Positions 1 through 10,224 of a DNA stretch of 61,500 nucleotides are shown here, in pieces; position 1 is the stretch's first letter; each line of letters begins with the position of its first letter. A model generated the notes under the pieces. It saw only the letters and a program-made list of their open reading frames with translations. It was not told the DNA's origin and searched no databases. A program made the translations under genes and the position numbers. The DNA lies in the NCBI RefSeq assembly GCF_964340395.1, contig NC_135569.1, positions 7,615,040 to 7,676,539 on the forward strand, in the 5' to 3' direction. Source of the DNA: Glandiceps talaboti. Lineage: Eukaryota; Hemichordata; Enteropneusta; Spengelidae.

Positions 1-1220
1 CATTTATCCCCTTAATGATCTACTTGAACCAGTAAACAGTTCTAATAAATCTTTAACTGAATCATTATCCATTTATATATAGAAATCTAAAATACCAAAA
101 TCGGTTAACTAACATTAGGACGAGATCAATAGTTCAATGTACGAAAAAAACTAAATTCTTTTAATTAGCCCTCAGACTCCCCTCCCCCCTCTAACTAAAT
201 TGCCCAAAATTGATAGTTGTTTCAGACCATACAATCAATTTCAAATTAGTATGTACAGTAGTAGTATGTAGTGCTATGAATATAAAACCAGTATGTAATG
301 AGTAAAAATAGTGGTCGACACTTTTATGTATATTAGTAACATGTATTACAATGCGAACATTTTCCGTTTCTCAATTTCACATTTTGTTAGAAATATTTGT
401 ATTTGGTACGATATCGATAAGAACTAAAATGGTTCGCACCCCCATCCCCATAGCAAAGGTTAGTTTTTATCCTTCATTGAAATATTGATATTGCCCCTTA
501 GTAAATGGAATAATTGTCCCCATGTCTCCTGTTTATATCAAAACATGCAATATTACACCACTCTGTACAGTATCTTATCCACAACTCTCAGATTGGTATG
601 TTTGGCGGTTCCTTACTATAAAGAATAACTTTTATTATGTCTTTCAATAAAATATGTTGACACACTCCTAAAATATCTATCACCTACAAAAAAACTCACT
701 GTCAATTAAATGGGTATTCAGAAACTCGTCATTGGCAATGCCATTTTTTGCAAATGTTAAAAGGGTTTTTACAAAACCCTGTACACTATTGAGATTTGTC
801 TGACACCCGGGAGATGATGTCTGACAGTAAAAATCAGAGAGAGTTATGGGTAATATATTGCACAGCATCATCCGAAGTTAGAATTTATTTTGTTAAAAAT
901 GTTTACCGTATGTGTATTGTACAGTCGTTTTAAAGCCCCTCTCAGTACAGGAGCCACCAGCCACAAAACGCATCCACACAGCAGGTTGGGTCAATAAGAA
1001 ATCGTATGGTGATGTGAAACCAGAATGTGTCCATATAACACTGTTGTCCTGGGTTGGACAGCAAAGAAGACATTGCGCTCACGCGTCACGCTCGGTGTTG
1101 GAACCTTGAAATCGGATAATAAGTAGCTTTCGACATATGCGTACGCGTATGATATCCACCGACATTGGGTATCGTTTCGATAGTTGGCTACTTTGAGGTA
1201 CGTAGACAATTCCATTGCAA
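1..1220. other. Non-coding, no gene recognised
   Basis: AT-rich sequence with only short open frames that lack splice context or any family resemblance. I see no exon, RNA gene or mobile element here. Confidence 0.5.
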
Positions 1221-1225
1221 TCACC

Positions 1226-1524
<299 letters not shown>

Positions 1525-1570
1525 TCTCATGCCCGGCTGATATTGATCAATATACAAGCAAACTTATTTG

Positions 1571-2053
1571 AGCTATCGCCAGTACTTGACTATTTTACAT
1601 TTAATACATGTTTTACATTCTGTGTATGCACGAAATACATTCTTCTGTGATCTGGGATCACAGATTTCAAGCAATATATACATTTAATATATTTCCAACG
1701 AGTAAACGGAAGCACAACACTCGTTTGTATCATTCACATCAATTGTAAAAGTATACTGTTACAATTGGTTTATTTACTAGTCTAGTATATGACCTTTCTA
1801 ATATGGTCATTTGGCAAATGACAAAGTAATATACTTTTTCACTTGACATGGATGCTCTAAACAATAACAGTATGTACTGGAAATGTTTTACTTTGGTGTT
1901 ATGGATTGTAATATATGTTTTTACATTTTATGGTTGCACGAAAATACATTCTAGGACTTGGAGATGAAAAAATGTTGATACATTTTCAAATATGTTTTTA
2001 CATTCTATGGTTGCGCGAAATACATTCTAGGATCGGTCCGTTTTAATCCTGCA
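1571..2053. other. Non-coding spacer
   Basis: AT-rich. The phrase tttttacatt-ctatgg-ttgc-cgaaatacattct recurs loosely at about 1606, 1920 and 1991, suggesting a decayed short tandem duplication. No gene is seen. Confidence 0.4.
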
Positions 2054-2630
2054 AACTACAGAGGAATTACATTCCTACCGACTTTGCAAAAACTCTTTGA
2101 ACTATGTATTTCTCATCGCCTAAAACCATAGCTCCCAGAAAAGAAAATATCACCCCCACAAGGCAGTCATCAACCTGGTCTGAGTAATACTACTACAGCG
2201 TTCTGTATTCTAGAGATGATACCTCATCACGTTGAATGGCGTAGCAAAGTGTGTACGAGTAGCCTAGACATTCACAAAGCTTTTGATTCTTTATGGTGGA
2301 ATAGTCTATTTCACAAATTGTACACCATGGGTGTAAATTCAAAACTTTGGAGGATCTTACAAAGTATGTTCTATGAACAAAAAATGTCAAATTGCCATAG
2401 ACACGTATGACTATCCTATATTGCAGGGTGTACGACAGGGAAGCATTTTTCTAACCCTTTTCCTATTTTATGCAAACAACTTCTTCGTTGAACCAGGAGT
2501 CACATGACAGTATTATCGTGTGTTACATTGGTTCGCTATTTCTTGGTTCGACAGCTTTAGCAGATGACATTTCAATATTTTAGCACCAACTCGTTCTACA
2601 TGTCGAAAATGCTTGATATTATAAGCAAGT
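2054..2630 (+). pseudogene. Decayed non-LTR retrotransposon (LINE) reverse transcriptase
   Basis: Conceptual translation gives successive reverse-transcriptase landmarks of LINE elements. NYRGIT is at 2054. A DIHKAFDSLWWNSLF segment (the D-x-x-KAFD catalytic block A) lies at about 2268-2312. GVRQGS is at about 2427, and a degenerate ADDIS stretch (the second catalytic aspartates, usually YADD) at about 2560. The blocks lie in three different frames, and there are in-frame stops at 2129 (TAG) and 2408 (TGA), so the copy is dead. No endonuclease domain or poly(A) tail is visible, so this is an internal fragment. The clade cannot be fixed from this much sequence. Confidence 0.85.
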
Positions 2631-2867
2631 ACTGTTTGACACGCCGACTAAAATTCCCAACCTCAAAATGAAGATTATTATAGTTTTTTGAGAAATAACC
2701 ACTTAGAGAACGTGATTGCTCTAGCCTGGAATCCATGCGGATTCGATTTTTTACTTTCGTCTTTCCAATCACTTGACCTGAATTGACTTGATATGACAAT
2801 TTAGTATACATGTAGTTGGAAATAAGTACAACATAGTCAGTAATAATCAATACATGCTGAATTAACT

Positions 2868-3078
2868 CATTTGACTCATGACTTAACTATTGATTCGACT
2901 CGACTCAACTTGACTCTTGACTTGAATTAACTTACCTTTAAGTGACCTTACTTACCTGACCTTGACCTTCCTTTACTTGACTTTGCTTGAGCTTGCCCTA
3001 CATTTACATGACTTATCATTACTTGATTGTCGACTTGACTTTTGACCTGACCTGACCTGACCTGACCTGACCTGACAA
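2868..3078. repeat. Degenerate TTGAC/CCTGA short tandem repeat
   Basis: Runs of variant ttgact / cttgacc / acctg words end in about six near-perfect cctga units (about 3046-3076). This is a low-complexity satellite-like patch with no coding potential. Confidence 0.8.
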
Positions 3079-4400
3079 TTTAGAGGGTGGGCAAGCGGTA
3101 TTTTCGTACTTTGTAATCGGGAAATTTTATTTTTCGTTATTTGTAAAACATTGCAATAAAGTCCTTAAATTGTAATTCACTGGTAGGCGTACTTCGTAAT
3201 CAGCTATTTATTTTGACTGTAATCAGTAAAAGTACCACTTTTTCGTACACGTAAAAGGAAACTACATACAAGTGTAATGTAATTGTATGATGTTACAAGG
3301 TTTAATACAAGCAACACTAAACGCGATCCATCACATGTTCGTATACAAGACATTGCAAAAATAACAGTCATATCAGAATACAATGTCTTTCTCTTCTTTT
3401 CTTGGGGGGGGGGGGATGTTGGTTCCAAGCCCACGAAGATCAAAGTTTGTCAATGGAAAGGAAAAAAATGAATGTTCCTCTTGAACTGGGGACTTTAGCG
3501 GTATTAATAGTAAAAGTACACGAAAGATCACTCGTTTAATTGTTGGGCTTCATCATTCATAATTCATCAGCTCACCGGAAACATTCAAATGTTGTATGAT
3601 TCGCTAAGTTTAATACCTTGAAGTAGGATGGATGGATGTATGATAAACAATGCTGTAGTTGCTTAAAAAGTCTTAGACTGTAATTCGCTATTTAAATTTC
3701 TGTAATTGTACGTGTATTTATTAACGACATTGTACATGTACTATAATGTTATTCATTCACAAATTTCTCTATAATTTCATTGATAAAGCAATATGTCTAT
3801 TTTGATCAGAAATGCGTATTTTTAATCTGATGATACCTCAATATAGCACCAGAGCACATATGTTTGGTCTCAAAATTTCAAAACGTTTCAATGGCTGGCG
3901 GGGAGACCCCTACTCGATCTCTCCGCTTCCCCGTTGCTGTAGTTCCCACCTAATTGTATTGTTTTACCTCCTGTTTTAGAATTGCCTATATCTCTAAAAA
4001 CATATTCAACAGCCAATCATTCAACACAGTTTGTCAAAAATGTAAGAAGACACTGACTGCTCATTTCACCATCCATATGTTATTCTAATTTAGAATGTCT
4101 TTCCAGCAATTTTCCCGTTATAATGTAAAACGTAAACTCCAGTTTAATTTCTTCGTAATTCGAAATTTGTGTTTTTTCATCGTAAATGTAAAAATTGACA
4201 TTTTATCTGAGTAATTTGTAATTCAGCACTTATTTTGTTTCTGTAAATCGTAATGGGGACACCCTTGCCCACCCTCAATTTCTAATACTGTACTTCAAAC
4301 TCATGGAGGTGTACACAGTTTAAATATTGAACATATTGTACTTCTAAAGCTATACCCCAAATAATATTAGGAATAAATGTCAGATGAAACCATTTGACAA
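3079..4400. other. Non-coding, no gene recognised
   Basis: AT-rich sequence with a G homopolymer of about 10 near 3404. The words gtaat-cg-aa-tt recur across about 3100-3240 and 3660-4260 (variants of 'tttgtaattc-gta'), which looks like an old dispersed repeat. The phrase 'ggtgggcaag' at about 3086 and its reverse complement 'ttgcccacc' at about 4265 bracket this block, so it may be one decayed inverted-ended insertion about 1.2 kb long. Confidence 0.4.
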
Positions 4401-4403
<3 letters not shown>

Positions 4404-4431
<28 letters not shown>

Positions 4432-4443
4432 TGCACACACACA
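4404..4443. repeat. CA dinucleotide microsatellite
   Basis: About 14 uninterrupted CA units plus a short imperfect tail. Confidence 0.9.
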
Positions 4444-4650
4444 AATGTATTGACAATCTATAACATCGACATATTGCAGTCTAACTCCGAGCATTCAAGT
4501 CAAAGTATCAACTTCACACACACATAGATAATGCAAAGCACTAGTACTAGACAATATAATTTGATACATATTAACTTATTTGACTTACGGTTGCTGAACT
4601 CTTCTCTGATGATGAGCAACTGAATACTGCAACAAGAATGTACATTTAGC

Positions 4651-5110
4651 AATCAATATAGTTCCAAGTCCGAGTGTTTTCAGTCAAAGTTCAAAGTTGA
4701 TATTGTCCAAGAGTGCACACAGTTCACTCTACTACTAGTACTAGTTCAAAACCGTAGGCAAGTCTATAAACATATTTTAAAGATGATCACGATGAAAGTA
4801 CTTTAGACCTCAAACCATGCTGACATTAACCATACATGCACTCTATGCAAAGATTCCTTTAATCCAGGGTTAGGAATATTGCAACAAAAATGTTCATTTA
4901 ACAATCAATACAGTGCCAACTCCGAGTATTTCAGTCAAAGTTCAAAGTTGATATTGTCCAAGAGTGCACACAGAGATCACTCTACGAGTTCAAAACCGTT
5001 GGTAAGTCTGTGAGCATTTTTAAAGATGACCATGATGAACGTACTATAGACCCCAAACGATGCTGACATTTACCATACATGCACTCTGTGCAAAGATTCC
5101 TTTTATGCAG
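4651..5110. repeat. Diverged tandem duplication, ~220 bp unit
   Basis: The segment at about 4651-4868 recurs at about 4902-5110. Both carry 'cagtcaaagttcaaagttga', 'tccaagagtgcacacag', 'catacatgcactct' and 'tgcaaagattcctttt' in the same order, with scattered substitutions and small gaps. The second copy ends at a splice-acceptor-like 'tttatgcag'. A third, weaker trace starts at about 4484. Confidence 0.8.
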
Positions 5111-5316
5111 GTAGAGGAAAAACATTGACAACTTTACACTTCAATTCCAGTCTGGATGAAATGTCTGTTCTTAGAGTATCCACACTTGTGTCACTCTACA
5201 AAACACCTGTTACAGTTCACTGTGGCTGGCTTCAGATAATGTCTACACGCACTGACAGTGAATATGAATCTGATTGGCAGAAACTCAGAGTCAATGTGTC
5301 TGGAAGAAACGAATGA
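5111..5316 (+). other. Possible orphan exon, unknown product
   Basis: An open frame follows a plausible acceptor (tttatgcag at about 5110) and runs to TGA at 5314-5316, giving about 65 residues with unremarkable composition (LHFNSSLDEM..., ...DWQKLRVNV). I recognise no family and cannot link it to a gene. It may be noise. Confidence 0.15.
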
Positions 5317-6045
5317 AACTTCAGACTGAGGTACAATTACACATATAGTGGGAGTTCAGGATAAAAATATGTTGCGATCCATTGGCTAAAACATCCACAT
5401 CACTGCGCTGTAATTGTGCTGGGTCTTGTCTACTTTGAAACAGCATACTGGGCATGCATGTTAACCTCAAAATCCAGCCAGGCGTCAATCGAACATGTTA
5501 ATTCTCTGTTAATTTGCATTTAACGTAATCAACTTAGCCACCTGATAGAACTATAACGTGATAACTCACTACCAATAAATTTACATACAAATTAAATCGT
5601 CACTGATTTACATACAACGGATAATGCTTTGTTTTTGGGTCAATCCTAAGTCAATGTCAAGGTTAACACACTTTCACTAAACGCGTCACCACTTTTTGAC
5701 ACCGAGTTTTACAGTAATAGTATAAACAGATTATATGAGATTACATTTAAAACCTATTTATGTATTTCTTTGATATATTGATAACAGTGTACATTTTATG
5801 TTCATGAAGGTAATAGAATATCAGTATATTTCGATTGGGTGCATTCCTCAGTTTTCTTTACTAGGAAATAAACACCTCTAAGCAGTTTCACCCTTTGTCT
5901 AGTTTATCTATCACACCATTCTGCATTGTTCTGCTTTGCTGTTTGGAGTCCTATGATGTACGATCAATATTAAAGTAGACAAATGGTATACCAAACATGT
6001 GATATTTAATTAATCTACAAACTGTTGTGTTGTCATTGTTTTCAG
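5317..6045. other. Non-coding spacer
   Basis: AT-rich, with no gene, repeat or RNA recognised. It ends in a strong polypyrimidine tract plus cag at 6043-6045. Confidence 0.4.
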
Positions 6046-6168
6046 GACATTTGGGACGACATTAACAATGCTGCCATAGTAACGGTGTTTGCTGATCATG
6101 ACTCAATGGAACCCTCGGCCATCACTATAGGGACAGATAATCCAGAGATGTCGTTCAGTGATGCTTGA
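6046..6168 (+). other. Possible terminal exon of an unidentified gene
   Basis: A well-formed acceptor (gttgtcattgttttcag) is followed by 40 codons and TGA at 6166-6168. The peptide starts DIWDDINNAAIVTVFADHD and ends MSFSDA; it is acidic and looks coding-like. No upstream exon is identified with confidence and no family is recognised. It is not homologous to the array genes downstream. Confidence 0.25.
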
Positions 6169-7590
6169 TCTACACTCTTAGTGGTCTGAGATCTACACCA
6201 GCGTTAATTCCACAAACTTTATTTTGATCTTCATTATGTCATTTTGTTCGTTACTATATTTACCAAGTGAAGGAGTTTAAAGTGACGGTTTCGTGTTGGT
6301 AATGCCATCATATTACGTTATTATTATACGGATAAACCGGTTATTAAGTGGATATTCTGCCGAATAGTTTACGATGTTTTATTGTATTTCCATTCATTGT
6401 GTTCCATTAATGTGTTCAAAGCAAACCTCAAGATTCATTTTAATTACTTTATGACTGGAGATGGCCTTCCAGTTGAATTTCGGAAATTCTGATGGCTTTC
6501 GGAAAACGTTTTTTTTTTCACATTTCAAAGCAAAACAAGTCTTAAACACAGAATGGATATGTTCTAAGGCGTAAAACAATTATGTGGTTCCGATTACATT
6601 CAATTTTAAAATAGGTGGGGTAGGTAGATTTTTTTTAAATATATTTTTTCATTAGTGAGTGTCTAGTAAAGGTTTTCCATTGTTTTCCAAATGGTCTCTG
6701 TGTTGTTTATTTCTTCCTACCAGATGTATAACCATTACAGATTCAATTTGGAAGAATAGTTTTATATTGTCTTTTTAAGTTGATGTCAGTTCTGCACCCA
6801 CTATTTCTTGTGAGACTTCACACGATTTTCGCGATTTTATTATTATTTCTCTTGAATACGCAAGTTTTTTTTATTTGGCCGAATATTACTTAATCTTTAT
6901 ATTCATCTATATTTTGTTGAAACATTGAAATTCGACTTTGGCCAAAATAATGGCCATTATTTGTGAAGAAATAAGCTAAAGTTTTCGTTCACATCGAGTC
7001 TGAGAGTAAAATAAGGAAAATAAGACCTTAATATGTTTTGATTGAGAAATGGGAAAACATATTTAGGAATGACTGAAGTTTGAAAAACTGAACGTTTAAT
7101 AATAGTTTATGGTTCTTTTCAAATCAATACTTTGACTGCAGCTAAAGAAAATATTGACGGGGAAACTGGCGATGAGAAAAGCTGACACCAACCACATGAT
7201 AAAAATACACTGACTTGTATGAATAGCAATAGCAATGAATATCGTATAAAAATTTGCGTCTTAAAAATCAAATAAACGAATACCATATTACGCATGGTAT
7301 TGGTATCTACAGTTTGTTTTGTAATATGACATTTATGTGTATGTGTTTCGTGTAACCTCCCAGAAGGATCTCAATATTAAAGAATGACATCATCACCATG
7401 CAGGGCATTTGCTGTGTGGTGTTACAATTCGACCTTGTATAGTAATAGGCTGACCTTCTTGAGATGTTAATGCATTTCATGGTCAATTAAAATATGGCAA
7501 GACATTAAAGCTCAAAATATAGACATGAGCGCAAAGCACACGTCTGTGAAAGTGGGAAAAAAATGACATGATTCATCTAACAAGTTCAGA
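6169..7590. other. Non-coding spacer
   Basis: AT-rich. I looked specifically for exons 1-8 of the downstream gene family here and found none. No other gene or repeat is recognised. Confidence 0.5.
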
Positions 7591-7593
7591 TAC

Positions 7594-7754
7594 ATACATG
7601 CATGCATACATACATACATACATACATACATACATACATACATACATACATACATACATACATACATGCATGCATACATGCATACATGCATACATACATA
7701 CATGCATACATGCATACATGCATGCATGCATGCATGCATGCATACATACATACA

Positions 7755-7788
<34 letters not shown>

Positions 7789-7832
7789 CATACATACATA
7801 CATACATACATACATACATACATACATACAGA
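7594..7832. repeat. ACAT / GCAT tetranucleotide microsatellite
   Basis: A tract of about 240 bp of acat units with a block of gcat variants at about 7665-7745. It produces spurious Cys-Met-Tyr-Val and Ile-His-Thr-Tyr open frames on both strands. Confidence 0.97.
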
Positions 7833-8053
7833 CTTGCAATATGTAATAGTAATTTGAAAAAATATACTATCAGTGTGATGCTCCGACACTAAAATAAATC
7901 GCCGGTCCATTTTTTCTGAGCTAAACTTAGTGTTTAAGTAGATTGTTAATCATACAGAACCTCTGTATAAAATTCAATAAATAAAATGTTGGCATTTCTG
8001 TTATTTATATTGTATTGAGGGCGTATTACTAGTAAGCTGACCTTTCTTTTCAG

Positions 8054-8635
8054 ATTGATGCTGGATTTGCGCATTCGTGGATTCTTCCGTCCGATTCTGG
8101 TAATGAAACATCGAGTGAGATGTTTGGTGGTACACCCGATGGTATCATGGGAATTGGTAGCATGTTGACTTGTTCAGAAGGATTGTATGTGGGTACTCGC
8201 AAGGATAATCCATTACTGGAGTGGTTTGATGAAGGATTCAGAAAAATCAAACAGAGTGGAAAATATGCAGCTATTTGTCACAGAGCTGAAGCTACCCATG
8301 GTGAGTATTGTACTACTATGCTCGATACGCAAAATAGACGAATCTTTCCACTGAGGGTTAGTTGTCATGAGTCACAACTCTGAGACATGCAGGATTGACT
8401 CTTTTTGGCTGCAACAGTCCAGCAGCATCCTGCTGCAGGACTGTGGCAGGAATGCACGCATGACTGAAACGTTTTCCCTGTGTATACGATGTTTAAATAA
8501 TGAAATAGTTCTGCAGTACCCTACAGTTTAGGAAAATGTATTTATTTCTTGAAGTAGTCTTCCCTTTTAATCAACACTTGTTGTGTATTCTGTTCCTTTC
8601 AGGTAAGAAGGGACCCATCGCTTGCAACTTGTAAG
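8054..8635 (+). pseudogene. 3' fragment of the solute-binding-protein gene family (exons 9-10 only)
   Basis: Two exons are homologous to the last two exons of the downstream copies: 8054-8300 (acceptor tttcttttcag, donor gtgagt) and 8603-8635 (tttcag acceptor, TAA at 8633-8635). They encode the C-terminal end of a family 3 solute-binding domain: GGTPDG, then TRKDNPLLEWFDEGFRKIK, GKYAAICHRAEATHG and the terminal KKGPIACNL. A polyadenylation signal AATAAA lies at 8788-8793. The reading frame is intact but the first ~40 codons differ substantially from copies 1-4, and the exon is one codon longer. Exons 1-8 are not found in the 8 kb upstream. It is either a truncated relic left by unequal crossing-over or the end of a gene whose 5' exons have diverged or been lost. 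I favour truncation. Confidence 0.75.
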
Positions 8636-10224
8636 TGAAAAGTGTCGCTGAAGAACTCACACGTAGAACTCGTGGAAAAAAATGCTGACAATACAAGACT
8701 ACTGAACAGTGGACGACAATCAACAGATTAATTCCTGAAAAATGTTTAGTTTTTTTTTCTTTTTATAGGTTATTCAGATAGCATTATAATAAAGTTTTTT
8801 ATTCTTCTTCGTGCAGTACTTTTTTGTTTTATTTCGTTTTTTCTTCTGTGCACTGTGGTGGATATATGGCGCTATATAAATGTTTTTTTTTTGTTCTGTA
8901 AACATCTGATTTGTTGGTTATATTTGAATTCACAAACTCTTTCCCTTGGAACTACCAGCTGTAAAATCAATACTGTTGCTACTAAGCCAGATGGACTATA
9001 AGGTTTCAGTTTGTATATTGGTGGGGCGATGTGTTTTGTAGCTGATTTATTGAACAAAATAAATACTGACACTGATTGCATGCAAGCATAAAAATGATAT
9101 ATTTTGTCTCATTGTGAATATGATCAACATCATTGATGGATGCAATGACTCGGGTGGAAATTCAAACGCTATTTGTTTGTGTTCAAAGTGAGATAACATT
9201 TAGCAATTGATGTGCGCATAGTGTGCGCCATTAGGCCTAACATTGTTTCGTTCCGGTTACCCGACCCCCACCTAGTTTTTTCACTGCTGACCTTTAACTT
9301 ATTTTACATATTCAAGATAAAAAATAAAGTAAAATCACAAAAATTGTGAAGTCGTTTAAAAAAGTAACAAAATATACTTTGGCAAGAAAATCTACATAAA
9401 CATGGATCGGTCGGGTTATCGGACACTAAACGTTTGATAATTATATCGAATTTTAGAATTATGATTGTCACCTTCTACGAAAAGCAAACTTTATGTTAGA
9501 AGGTTCTCATCCGACAGAGTGGCAAGATACGACATGCACACATTAAGCATCATCATGAAAACGTCACTTCACCGATATCTATGCTACGTGGTCCTTAGTG
9601 AAACAGGGGCAAGATATGTGTATTGAGGCAAGTGATAAAACATTTTATGTTCAACTTATAATCAAAATATCTAGTTCGAGGTTGCTCACATTTGCCTTCT
9701 ACTTGTCTCATGCTATGATTACCACTCATATCAATCACAGGGTGTTAGGATGACCTGCAGTGACGTTAGGTAATCTCTCAACTATGCAAATGGCCGTTTA
9801 TCCAACTTCTTTGTTTGCGAAAGATATGGCCACTTCCTTATTGGCTACTGATAATCTCTCTGGTTAAGCCTATACTAATAAGGTACAATGTAAGTTACGA
9901 GCTTAGGTCATGATAGCCTGATTAATTCGTGTTTAGAGATAGCAGATACCAAGACAATGGAATTTCGCAGTGAGGCCTTGCCCTAACTCGGGGGTTCGCC
10001 CTCGAAAGCGACCCATGGTCGCTTATCGTATTGTTTCGGGAGAACACCCGAGGTCTACTACAGCTAGACTTGTCGATGTTTTACTTGGAACAATTCCGAA
10101 ATTGTGTTATTGATCAAACCTTGTCCTATACCATGCCAGCTACAGCGCATGCGGTCAAAAACCAACTTTTAACAAAACTGAACTTTGATTTCGTCTCACG
10201 TGTCATTCTACTAGACGGAACAAG
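8636..10224. other. Intergenic unit spacer, fragment to copy 1
   Basis: This shares its order of blocks with the spacers after copies 1-4. A 'cactgtggtggatatat-gcgctatataaatg' stretch is at about 8851-8882 (a tail motif often seen at the ends of short interspersed repeats). It is followed by 'ttggtggggcgatgtgtttt', 'gactcgggtggaa' and 'cacagggtgt-aggatgacctg' at about 9738, then the promoter-proximal block. The spacer was therefore duplicated together with the gene. Confidence 0.6.
10007..10023. promoter_or_regulatory. Near-palindromic AGCGACCCATGGTCGCT element upstream of copy 1
   Basis: A 17-bp inverted repeat lies about 200 bp upstream of the start codon. The same element is at 17860-17876 (copy 2) and 35221-35237 (copy 4, with one central change). 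Copy 3 keeps only the left half. Conservation inside otherwise drifting spacer sequence suggests a protein-binding site, but function is inference. Confidence 0.35.

Noticed and set aside
7512-7910. Met-Tyr-Val-Cys and Ile-His-Thr-Tyr open frames, also seen at about 14000-14300, 19800-20200, 24750-25000, 30140-30500, 32130-32500 and 45460-45770
   Set aside because: Tetranucleotide repeats with no stop codon in several frames; no splice or start context.
9961-10024. tRNA-like B-box ('gggttcgccctcg') suggesting a tRNA or tRNA-derived SINE
   Set aside because: No matching A-box or cloverleaf can be drawn; the similarity is limited to a few bases.
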